Assembly: GCA_910588375.1 (NCBI GenBank)
Contig: CAJUQA010000004.1
Coordinates: 62,001 to 126,000 of the forward strand
From: an uncultured Odoribacter sp.
Lineage (GTDB): Bacteria; Bacteroidota; Bacteroidia; Bacteroidales; Marinifilaceae
Length of the DNA: 64,000 bases
Direction: 5' to 3'
Shown here: positions 17,263 to 25,485 of the stretch, one piece after another
How the letters are laid out: every line of letters starts with the position of its first letter
How positions within the stretch are numbered: the first letter of the stretch is position 1
Program-made: the position numbers and the translations under genes
Notes under the pieces: model-generated
What the model saw: the letters and a program-made list of their open reading frames with translations, nothing else
Database searches by the model: none
What the model was told of the DNA's origin: nothing

Positions 17263-18672
17263 ATGAGAAAGATAAAAACAATATTCCTGCTGCTTTGCGG
17301 CCTAAGTCTGTTCTTCGCCGGCTGCGAGGACAACCGCAAAGAGTATTTGGATGATTACCAGACACTGGTTTACTTCCGTAACGGCGGCGACCAGATGCTT
17401 AAACTTTACCGTGTGGGCGAGAACACCGTATACGAGATTCCGGTCTGTAAAGGTGGTCTTGACCGGAAAGCCACGGGTGTTGTGACCGTTTCGGCAATGG
17501 AACAGTCGCAGCTGGATATGTATAATCTCGAGAACGAAACCCGTTACCGGCAGTTGCCCGACACTTGTTTTCGCTTCCTTGGCGAGACGGAACTTGCTTT
17601 TGCGAGCGATGAAGAAAATAAGGTTATTCGCGTTGAAATACTGACCGATGATGTCAGCACCGTGCAGGAGAGCGACTCCGAAAATGAGTATGTGCTGGCT
17701 TTGCAGGTACGTGCCGACCGGACAATCAGTCCCGACATCAATCTGCTGATTCTCCATCTGGACATCGATATTCCCAAATTGTCGCTGGGAACTACCGGCT
17801 TACAGAGTTTTTCCTATACGAGCGAGAGTCCCAATGAGAATCCCTATGAAAACAGTGTGGTGCTCGGTTTGGATAATCTTTGGGACTTTACCTGCGGGCT
17901 TGGCGTACGGGATCAGGATTGGCTGGATGCTTATAATGCCGCGAACGGAACCGATTATGTATTGTTACCTGCCGAAAACTATACTTTGCCCGATAGCGTG
18001 GTATTTACAGCGGGAAACAACCGTACGGAGTTCGAAGTGGTGATTAATCGTAAATCAATGGATTTGCTCCGGGAGTTTGTGGTGCCGGTTTATATCGCTT
18101 CCTGCACCAAACCTCAGTTTGTGATAGAGGAAGAGTCTTCTACCATGTTGCTGAATGTGCGTCTGGACCCTGACAAGATTCCTCTGACGGCTGCAATGGC
18201 TTCGTCACCCTATACGCATTCGGGGGACGGATTGGGATTGGAGGGACTTTTCGATGAGGAGGTATCGGCAACGTCATATTGGCACTCTTATTATGGGGGA
18301 GGTCCTGTCGGAGATCCGGTTTACGGTTACTATATTGATTTGACTTTGGCGGAACCGCTTTCGGCTGTGGTATTTAAGTATGCGACCCGTGCCAATCCGA
18401 ATGCCGTACCTTCGGAGATATGTGTCGGCGTAAGTAATGACGGACAGACCTGGACCGAAATCGGCCGTGTCTCTTCCGACCTTCCGACCGAGGCTTTGGC
18501 ATGGGCTACCTTGCCGGCATTCTCTCACAATACGTCCTTTAAATATGTGCGTTTCGGTATAGTGTGCAGTGCCGGAAGTGCTGGCGGTTTGCTGACTGAT
18601 CCTGCAGGAACTAGTGCGTGTGCGGCGCTTTCCGAACTCGAACTTTACGGTGCGAACCTGGTGACAGAGTAA
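17263..18672 (+). CDS. DUF1735 lipoprotein with C-terminal discoidin-like domain
   Basis: The frame extends back to 17119, inside the SusD gene, but ATG 17263 starts MRKIKTIFLLLCGLSLFF with lipobox AGCED, so the protein is 469 residues. The N-terminal half has the repeated beta-sandwich pattern of DUF1735 surface proteins. The last ~140 residues (YYIDLTLAEP, SNDGQTWTEIG, KYVRFGI, ALSELELYG) resemble an F5/8 type C domain and match the end of the last gene of the operon. It is probably an accessory glycan- or glycoprotein-binding lipoprotein for the SusCD pair. Confidence 0.82.
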   Translation: MRKIKTIFLLLCGLSLFFAGCEDNRKEYLDDYQTLVYFRNGGDQMLKLYRVGENTVYEIPVCKGGLDRKATGVVTVSAMEQSQLDMYNLENETRYRQLPDTCFRFLGETELAFASDEENKVIRVEILTDDVSTVQESDSENEYVLALQVRADRTISPDINLLILHLDIDIPKLSLGTTGLQSFSYTSESPNENPYENSVVLGLDNLWDFTCGLGVRDQDWLDAYNAANGTDYVLLPAENYTLPDSVVFTAGNNRTEFEVVINRKSMDLLREFVVPVYIASCTKPQFVIEEESSTMLLNVRLDPDKIPLTAAMASSPYTHSGDGLGLEGLFDEEVSATSYWHSYYGGGPVGDPVYGYYIDLTLAEPLSAVVFKYATRANPNAVPSEICVGVSNDGQTWTEIGRVSSDLPTEALAWATLPAFSHNTSFKYVRFGIVCSAGSAGGLLTDPAGTSACAALSELELYGANLVTE

Positions 18673-18696
18673 TGACAAATAATTAAATAAACGATT

Positions 18697-21642
18697 ATGA
18701 ATAACAAAATAACACGTTGGTTGGGGATCGTTGTCGGAGCGCTACTGCTGCTCGGCTCCGGATGTTCAAAGGACGACATTGACGCAATGCCGGACAATAC
18801 ATTCGAGATTGCCGAAAAGGATCTCTCCTTCAACTTCACGCAGGCGCAAGAGATCGTCTTTATCCCCGTACGCACAGGTATTCCTGAAAAATCCTGGACA
18901 ATCAGTTCCTCGGACGAATCGTGGTGCAAGATTTCCAAAAGTTATACCAATGAAAAAGGATTGCAGCTTGCTGTGCTCGAAAGCGAGGAGCCCGAAGTGC
19001 GCAGCGCGATTGTTAAGGTTTCCGCCGGTGACCAGTCTTATGACATCACCGTGCGTCAGCTCGGTTCCGGGCCTGCCATTCTTGTATCTGACCGGACGGT
19101 ATCGGCTGCCGGAGGTGAAGTTGAGTTGGCTGTGACTGCCAATATCGATTTTCAGGTAGGCAGACCGGTTATTGAAGAGGGGGATGAAAAAGGATGGATA
19201 GAGCGTTTGCCGGGAGAAACACGGTCGTTTGCCGAGAGTAGTCACCGTTTCTATGTGCAGGCTAATCTGCTGCCTTTCGGCCGCAAGGCGACAGTAGCAG
19301 TAACGGCAACAGAGCCGATGTATCGTGCGGTTTCCACAACCTGTACTTTTACGCAGGAAACAAGCGAGGTGACTCCGTCCGATATTCCGGCGGACAAGCG
19401 GGTAGAGCCGCTTGCAGCGACCGACAACCAGCACCATGCCGGTACCGGTATCGAAAATCTGCTGGACGGTAACATGGAAACCGTTTACCATTCTCCGTGG
19501 CATATCGATTACGATAATCCGACGACCACGTTCCCTGTTGAGTTCGATTTCGAATTTGACGGTACGAATGCGCTTGATTATTTCGTCCTCTATTCTGGGA
19601 ATGGCAACGGTAGAATCGGCAAGTTCGATATCTATTATAAATCTTTGGGCGATGCGGATTTTACATTGCTGAATGAAGCGGGCCAACCGTTTGATTTCGG
19701 ACAACGCGGTGGTCAGCAGACAGCCCGTTTTCCCCGTACGATTGAAAATGTTACGGCTCTCCGTATCAGCATTCATGATGGAGCAGGAGATAATGGTGTC
19801 GATGGCGGTTTCGTTTCGGCTCAGGAGATTGAGTTTTATCAATCGATTTCTTCAACGCTTGACGGTGCGATACTGAATGTATTTACCGACCTTTCCTGCT
19901 CGGAATTGAAGCCGGGAGTGAACCGTACGGAAATCACTGCACTCTACAACCTTTCTCCTTTCATCGCCCAGCAGGCTGCCGTACGTTTGATGGAGAATAA
20001 CTATGATGAGTTTGAATATGAATTCCGTGCCCAGACTTATCAGCCCTACAGCGATAATGACTTGAATACGCAACTGCTTACCAAGAAGTATTCCCGTATG
20101 GATAATCCGACGGGTATCGAGGTGAAGACGGGCGATCAATTGATTGTCTGCGTTGACAAGGTTCCGGCAGGTCAGAGCCTCAGTCTGGCCGTGTACGGTG
20201 AGGCTTCCGACGGATATACGGCTAATTATGGTGGCACGAATGCGGATAATGCCTATGAGACAGTGGACCAGGAAGTGACCTTGTTCCCGGGTATGAATGC
20301 GATTACGATTACCAAGCCGGGTATGTGTTATGTGATGAATACGGCACGTCCCCTGAAAGCGACATCGGAGGCGGTGAAAGTGCATATCCTGCCGGGTTGC
20401 GGAACGGTTCAGGGCTATTTTGATTTGGAACGTCACAAGACTGACGATAAATATGTGGAATTGCTCAATCGTTGTTCCTATAAATATTTTGTTGCCAAGG
20501 GACGAAAGATGATTTTCAATTTCCATACGGCTCAGATGCGTGCGGATGCACCGAACGGCATTTGTTCCGGACTTGAAGCATGGGACAACATTGTGTCATG
20601 GCAGCAGGAACTGATGGGCATCGACAAGTGCGACTATTTCAATAATCACATCATGGCCGTGTCGAGCGAAAACCCGCAGGCCTATATGGACGCTTCAAAC
20701 CGTCGTGTACTTTTCTCGAGGACGACAGCTCTTTACAAGATTATCACACGTGAACAGTTGCTGGCCGAAGAGGACAACACCTGGGGACCGGCCCACGAGC
20801 TCGGACATGTGAACCAGGGGGCTATTAACTGGAAGAGTACCACGGAGTCATCGAACAACCTGTTTTCGAACTATGCTATTTACAAAATGGGTAAATACGG
20901 TTCGCGCGGGGATGCTTTGAGTGAGCTGGCATTGAGCTATGCCGCTGCAGAAACGTGGGCATTGATGGGTGGCGCGACGCATCAGAACGAAGATACCGAG
21001 TTGCACATGCGTATGAACTGGCAGTTGTGGAATTACTACCACCGTTGCGGATTCAAACCCGATTTCTGGCCGAAGTTATTCCAGTTGCTGCGTGAAGATC
21101 CGCTGCCGAGTGAGTTTTCCTCAAACGATGATCCTGGGGCGAGTCAGCTCAAGTTTGCTGAAAAGGCTTGTGAGGCTGCCGGAGAGGATTTGACGGATTT
21201 CTTCGAGACGTGGGGATTCTTCCGTCCGATAGATGTTAATTACGACCAATACGGCTCGGCACGTTATAGGGTGACCGATGATATGATTGCGGCAACGAAA
21301 GCGCGTATTGCAGCCAAGAATTATCCGAAGGCAGCTCCCATGCAGTATATCGAGGATCGTACCACCAAGGGAAATACCCGTTACTGCGATATGGGCTACT
21401 ATACGACCTTCCAGAGTAAGACGAAGATTACCAAGACTCCGAAGTACACCCTTTCGGGACGTACCTATTCGGTTTCCGACTGCGATCAGGCAGTGGCTGT
21501 TGAGTTGCGCAAGGCAAGTTCGGATGAGCTGGTTTATTTCTCGAATCTATCCACTTTCACTGTGTCCGACAAAGCGGATATTTCCAATGTCCGAGTGTAT
21601 GCCGTGCAGGCTGATGGAGAACGTAAATTAATTAATCAATAA
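18697..21642 (+). CDS. M60-like (enhancin/mucin-type) zinc metallopeptidase lipoprotein
   Basis: 981 residues. The signal peptide ends in lipobox LLGSGC. BACON-like domains follow (SWTISSSDESWCKISKS; ITVRQLGSGP). An F5/8 type C-like binding domain lies at about residues 240-380, and the peptidase M60 domain covers about 400-850. The gluzincin site GPAHELGHVNQG (HEXXH) is at about 693-704, with NNLFSNYAIYKMG after it. Characterised Bacteroides M60 enzymes cleave O-glycosylated mucin. The SusCD setting suggests import of released glycopeptide or glycan; the substrate here is inferred. Confidence 0.9.
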   Translation: MNNKITRWLGIVVGALLLLGSGCSKDDIDAMPDNTFEIAEKDLSFNFTQAQEIVFIPVRTGIPEKSWTISSSDESWCKISKSYTNEKGLQLAVLESEEPEVRSAIVKVSAGDQSYDITVRQLGSGPAILVSDRTVSAAGGEVELAVTANIDFQVGRPVIEEGDEKGWIERLPGETRSFAESSHRFYVQANLLPFGRKATVAVTATEPMYRAVSTTCTFTQETSEVTPSDIPADKRVEPLAATDNQHHAGTGIENLLDGNMETVYHSPWHIDYDNPTTTFPVEFDFEFDGTNALDYFVLYSGNGNGRIGKFDIYYKSLGDADFTLLNEAGQPFDFGQRGGQQTARFPRTIENVTALRISIHDGAGDNGVDGGFVSAQEIEFYQSISSTLDGAILNVFTDLSCSELKPGVNRTEITALYNLSPFIAQQAAVRLMENNYDEFEYEFRAQTYQPYSDNDLNTQLLTKKYSRMDNPTGIEVKTGDQLIVCVDKVPAGQSLSLAVYGEASDGYTANYGGTNADNAYETVDQEVTLFPGMNAITITKPGMCYVMNTARPLKATSEAVKVHILPGCGTVQGYFDLERHKTDDKYVELLNRCSYKYFVAKGRKMIFNFHTAQMRADAPNGICSGLEAWDNIVSWQQELMGIDKCDYFNNHIMAVSSENPQAYMDASNRRVLFSRTTALYKIITREQLLAEEDNTWGPAHELGHVNQGAINWKSTTESSNNLFSNYAIYKMGKYGSRGDALSELALSYAAAETWALMGGATHQNEDTELHMRMNWQLWNYYHRCGFKPDFWPKLFQLLREDPLPSEFSSNDDPGASQLKFAEKACEAAGEDLTDFFETWGFFRPIDVNYDQYGSARYRVTDDMIAATKARIAAKNYPKAAPMQYIEDRTTKGNTRYCDMGYYTTFQSKTKITKTPKYTLSGRTYSVSDCDQAVAVELRKASSDELVYFSNLSTFTVSDKADISNVRVYAVQADGERKLINQ

Positions 21643-21653
21643 ATAACAGACGT

Positions 21654-23399
21654 ATGAAAAAACTTTTATTAATAGCAATTGCATTCTGCACTTTTACGGC
21701 TTGCGACGATGATGACAATTCAGAGTTGTGGGACGAAGTGAAAAACCAAGGGAACAAGATTGAGATGCTGGAGAGTGAGATCGAATCCCTGAAACTTAAA
21801 ATCGAAGGATTGAATCAGACCTACAAGGCTGTTTCGGAAATGCTTAACGGCGGCCTTATTACAGGTGTAGAGGAAGTAACCGACGGGGATAAGAAAGGCT
21901 ATACCTTCACGGTGCAGACCGGTACGGAAATCAACACTTACACAATCTGGAACGGAGAAACCGTTGCCGCTCCGCAACTCGGTGTGGAGAAAGAAGAAGA
22001 AACCGGCCTTTATTACTGGACGCTCGACGGCGAACCGTTATTGAATGCTGACGGAGAGAAAATTTACTCTGCAAAAGCCCCGCAACTGAGAATCAATAGT
22101 AGCAGCGAGTGGGAAATAAGTTACGACGACGGTGCTACGTGGAAAAATCTGGGCGTATTTACTGGTACGGTGGTGAGCAATAGCATTGAGGTGGAAGTTG
22201 TTGACGGTGTTGTTGTTATTAAACAAGATGGCAAGGATGACATCAAAATCCCGCTTACTCCGCAGAATACTCTCGGCATCACTTTTACAAATATCGGCAC
22301 TGACGCAGGCGTGCATGTAACGAAGAATGGGGAATACGTTGTTGAATATACACTGAAAAATGCGTCTGCAAATGCTATAGTTAAGGCTGAACTGCTCAAT
22401 GGAACCAATTTTGAGGTGGAAAATCTGCCCAATGAAAATAAATTTAAGGTAACAGCCAAAGGTCAACTTACAACTGATGTTGTGCTGGTTCATGTATATG
22501 ACGGTGCAGTGTGTATGCATACGTCGTTAGCTGTTGCTCCTGATATTAAGGTACTCTCAATTGTTGATGCTAAACCAGTTGTATCACTCAATAGTGAAAG
22601 TGTTACATATGAAGGTAAGTTGATATTGGATCAAGTTGCTACCGCAGATATTACTCTTACTGTAGCTTCTGGGAATGGCACTCTGTCTGCCAGCAATGTT
22701 TCTCTGGCGTCGTCAGTAACAATTGCTAAAGGGCAAACTACGGGTGTTTATCGTGTTACTGTTAATCGTTCTAATTTGACTGCAGGAAAAGCTTATACGC
22801 TCCCGATAACGTTAACTCTCTCTGGAGAGGAAATCGCTAACCAAGGTAGCACCATAACGCTAACTTCTTCTGGAGAGAGAGTTGATTTCCAAAATAACTC
22901 CATAGCAATAATTGCAGGGCAATTTGTAGAGATATCTCTTCAAGAGAATATGTTTGAGAGCATATATACAGGAGAGGGAACACTTGCAAACTTGTGTAAT
23001 GGCAATGAGGAAGATTTTTGGGGAAGCAACTACCAAAGCTCCTGTCCTGATGGCGATGCAACATACGGTGTTTATATCGATATTACTTTTTCATCGAAAT
23101 GGCGTGCACTAAGATTTGAATATTGTACACGCCATAATAATGACAATGCTGTGCCACAAACTATAGTTATCGGGGGGTCAAATGATGGAACTAACTGGAC
23201 GAAGTGTTTTACAATCACTGAAGAAGGATTACCGACGGCGCAAAATACATGGTGGTATGGTGATCCAGGACATGATTTGGGTGCTTTATATTCTAATATT
23301 CGTTTTGGTGTTACAAAAAGTAAAAATGGCGATTTGATAAATGAGGCGAAGAAATCGACAGCCCTTGCAGAGTTGAAGGTGTATGGTTTGCATGAATAG
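21654..23399 (+). CDS. DUF4988-type coiled-coil lipoprotein with discoidin-like C-terminus
   Basis: 581 residues. Lipobox FTACDD is followed by a heptad coiled coil (LWDEVKNQGNKIEMLESEIE, residues about 24-60) and the DUF4988 region (YTFTVQTGTEINTYTIWNGE). A DUF1735-like beta-sandwich and a C-terminal discoidin-like domain (YGVYIDITFSS, GGSNDGTNWTK, ALAELKVYGL) complete it. It starts 12 bases after the M60 gene and is the last gene of the operon. The coiled coil probably raises the binding domain off the membrane. From about 22260 the DNA becomes clearly AT-richer than the first third, suggesting a mosaic gene. Confidence 0.78.
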   Translation: MKKLLLIAIAFCTFTACDDDDNSELWDEVKNQGNKIEMLESEIESLKLKIEGLNQTYKAVSEMLNGGLITGVEEVTDGDKKGYTFTVQTGTEINTYTIWNGETVAAPQLGVEKEEETGLYYWTLDGEPLLNADGEKIYSAKAPQLRINSSSEWEISYDDGATWKNLGVFTGTVVSNSIEVEVVDGVVVIKQDGKDDIKIPLTPQNTLGITFTNIGTDAGVHVTKNGEYVVEYTLKNASANAIVKAELLNGTNFEVENLPNENKFKVTAKGQLTTDVVLVHVYDGAVCMHTSLAVAPDIKVLSIVDAKPVVSLNSESVTYEGKLILDQVATADITLTVASGNGTLSASNVSLASSVTIAKGQTTGVYRVTVNRSNLTAGKAYTLPITLTLSGEEIANQGSTITLTSSGERVDFQNNSIAIIAGQFVEISLQENMFESIYTGEGTLANLCNGNEEDFWGSNYQSSCPDGDATYGVYIDITFSSKWRALRFEYCTRHNNDNAVPQTIVIGGSNDGTNWTKCFTITEEGLPTAQNTWWYGDPGHDLGALYSNIRFGVTKSKNGDLINEAKKSTALAELKVYGLHE

Positions 23400-23450
23400 T
23401 ATGTTTTTTGAAAAAAGGCTACCCTAAGATTGTTTTGTTATAATTGAGTG

Positions 23451-23490
23451 TCCGCCCGGGGAGAAATTTCCGGGCGGATTTTTATTTTTT
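23451..23490 (+). terminator. Rho-independent terminator of the SusC-M60 operon
   Basis: TCCGCCCGG (23451-23459) and CCGGGCGGA (23470-23478) form a GC-rich stem, followed by TTTTTATTTTTTT. It lies 52 bases after the DUF4988 stop. Confidence 0.88.
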
Positions 23491-23537
23491 TCGGTTTTTA
23501 TTATCGTTAGTTTCTGGGGGGCATAATCCCAGTTTAA

Positions 23538-23599
23538 AAAAAGCATAGGTTTTTGTACTAAAAACCTATGCTTTTTGCATCAAAAACCTATGCTTTTTT
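23538..23599. repeat. Three copies of a 17-bp repeat, two forming a perfect hairpin
   Basis: AAAAAGCATAGGTTTTT at 23538-23554 is followed at 23560-23576 by its exact reverse complement AAAAACCTATGCTTTTT, and at 23583-23599 by a second copy of that complement. A degenerate fourth element, GATAGGTTGTGTTTTTT, follows. The first two make a 17-bp stem with a 5-base loop and a T tail. A strong terminator already lies at 23451. Confidence 0.7.
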
Positions 23600-23724
23600 A
23601 TTCGGAACCGATAGGTTGTGTTTTTTCCTAAAATTACTTGTCAATATTTTTATACACTCTCTGACTCGCTTGTCACTCCTGCTACTGCAAAATAAAAGAG
23701 ACAACCTGATATTTGCGCTTTTTA

Positions 23725-23802
23725 GGAAAAATGTGAATATTCAGTCTGTTTTTCCGTGGAAAAATGTGAAAATAGGGCTATTTTTGTATGGAAAAATGTG
23801 AA
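23725..23802 (+). repeat. Three GGAAAAATGTGAA direct repeats at about 32-base spacing
   Basis: The 13-mer occurs at 23725, 23758 and 23790, spaced 33 and 32 bases, about three DNA turns, in an otherwise gene-free 560-base gap between convergent genes. I see no reading frame worth calling in the gap. An array for a DNA-binding protein is one possible reading. Confidence 0.5.
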
Positions 23803-23883
23803 ATCATGAAGCTACTTAAACGTAAAATAGATTCATTTTTCTGCTCAAACGTTTTTTGAAAGAGCATGATGTGGAGAAAGTCT

Positions 23884-23960
23884 GAAAAGGTAAAGAAGTA
23901 AAAAAGTTGAAGAGCTGCATATTTTTCAACTCTTCAACCTTTTAACTTTTTCAACCTTTT
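23884..23960 (-). repeat. 3'-flanking GTTGAA repeat and hairpin after the thioredoxin-like gene
   Basis: Read on the minus strand after the stop at 23961, this has GGTTGAAAAAGTTAAAAGG and then GTTGAAGAGTTGAAAAAT. Its GTTGAAGAG pairs with CTCTTCAAC further on, forming a hairpin that may end the transcript. It is a member of the same family as 6280-6312. Confidence 0.5.
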
Positions 23961-25349
23961 TTACTTTAAAGCCTTGATGCTTTCTTCCAGTTCGTCCGGG
24001 GTAATGGGCTTGGCAATGATTTGGTTGTTGTTGTCAAGCAGGAAGATGGACGGAGTAGCGAAGAGGTTGAAGTCTTTGGCTGCCTGGCTGTCGAAAGCCC
24101 CTTCTACATAAGCGTTTGTCCAGCTGAACGGGTGTTCTTTGGAGTATTTCTCCCATTCTTCCCGTTTTTCGTCAATGGAGATACTGAGGATTTTTACGTT
24201 GTGTTTTTTGAAAAGTCCTTTTTGTATCATTCCCGGCAGTTTGTTCATAAGTATCTGGCAGTGGCTGCAGCCCGTGTGCCAGAAGACCAGCAGTGTATAG
24301 GGATTGACTTCGGCGTACAGGCTGACCGGGTTGTTGTTGATGTCCATGGCTACAACGTCCGGAACTTTTTGTCCGATAGCCATTTTTTTATATCCTTCCA
24401 AGCGGCGTTTCACCATGTCCATGGAACTGCCGCACTGTTGCAGGTAGTTGCTGGATATATGGGCCAGGACTTCTTCCATTTTCATGGCTTCAAAGCCGGA
24501 AATGAGGAATTGAAGCAGGTTGTTGCGGATTTCTTCATTTACGCTGATTTGCGGTTCGATGCGGTCCAATACCTGGATGATGGCTGTTTCGTTTTCCCGC
24601 GGACCGGCTTCCCGGTTCATGAAGAAGTTGATGTATTGGAAAAGTTTGTCCGTATAGATATTCGTGTAGAGCAAAAGGGTGTCTGTAAATTCTATTCTGG
24701 AAAGGAATTGTTCGCGATAAATGGAGTCGCGTTCCTGGGGCGTAAGGTCGCCTTCGGTGAAAGGCATCCGGCGGGTGTTGAGGATACGGGCGGCTAAAGA
24801 GGAGGGATGGCTGTTGTAGCAGCTGTCAATCCATTTGTCGCGTTCTATCTGGTATTCTTTGTAGTAGTTGAGTGCCATGTTGTAGAAGGCGTCCCGGTCC
24901 GGGTATTGTGTGACCACTTGTTCCAGTGAACCCAATTTCATGAAATAGCGGTTGTCTTTTTTCATGTACGAAAAGTAGTCCCTGTTTTCATCCGATTGAA
25001 TGACTTCGACGGAGGCTTCCGGGTTATTGAAGTCCAGGGTCAGTTCGACGTTTTCGCGGGTATACAGGAAATCCAGTGCAGTCGGTTGTCTGTTCATGAA
25101 TTGGGCATAGGGAGAGGAACCCAGAATAGCCCGCAGCATTCCCTGTTCGGTAGACCCGGGGACGTTGAAGGTAATGGTTTGCTGGTTTATGGCAGGCACA
25201 CTGTCTACGACATACATGTTTCCATTGAATATTCTCAATAGAATGGGTGTGCTTTCAGCAGGCAGATTCCGGACATGGATTTTTACCTGATAATCTTTTC
25301 CGATGCACAACAGCGGAAAGAATAAAAACAGAAAGATTAATTTTTTCAT
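23961..25349 (-). CDS. Thioredoxin-like (DUF5106-type) secreted protein
   Basis: 462 residues with a Sec signal (MKKLIFLFLFFPLLCIG). The N-terminal ~310 residues form a beta-sandwich followed by helices, as in Bacteroidales DUF4369/DUF5106 proteins. The C-terminal ~140 residues are a TlpA/AhpC-like thioredoxin fold with the redox motif FWHTGCSHCQ, then ILSISIDEKREEWEKY and a cis-Pro segment FATPSIFLLD. It probably acts as a periplasmic disulfide reductase or isomerase, possibly in envelope protein maturation. The Cys before GKD could alternatively be a lipidation site. Confidence 0.8.
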   Translation of the reverse strand: MKKLIFLFLFFPLLCIGKDYQVKIHVRNLPAESTPILLRIFNGNMYVVDSVPAINQQTITFNVPGSTEQGMLRAILGSSPYAQFMNRQPTALDFLYTRENVELTLDFNNPEASVEVIQSDENRDYFSYMKKDNRYFMKLGSLEQVVTQYPDRDAFYNMALNYYKEYQIERDKWIDSCYNSHPSSLAARILNTRRMPFTEGDLTPQERDSIYREQFLSRIEFTDTLLLYTNIYTDKLFQYINFFMNREAGPRENETAIIQVLDRIEPQISVNEEIRNNLLQFLISGFEAMKMEEVLAHISSNYLQQCGSSMDMVKRRLEGYKKMAIGQKVPDVVAMDINNNPVSLYAEVNPYTLLVFWHTGCSHCQILMNKLPGMIQKGLFKKHNVKILSISIDEKREEWEKYSKEHPFSWTNAYVEGAFDSQAAKDFNLFATPSIFLLDNNNQIIAKPITPDELEESIKALK

Positions 25350-25485
25350 ACGTATAAGAATTGAAGTTATACAATTTTTGACCGATTTACATAGGGTTCT
25401 GATTTACTACCGGAGACAAAAATAATGAAATTCTGCGGATATTTTATTTTGCTGATTTGTTTCTTATTTTTGCTGAAAAAAAGAA

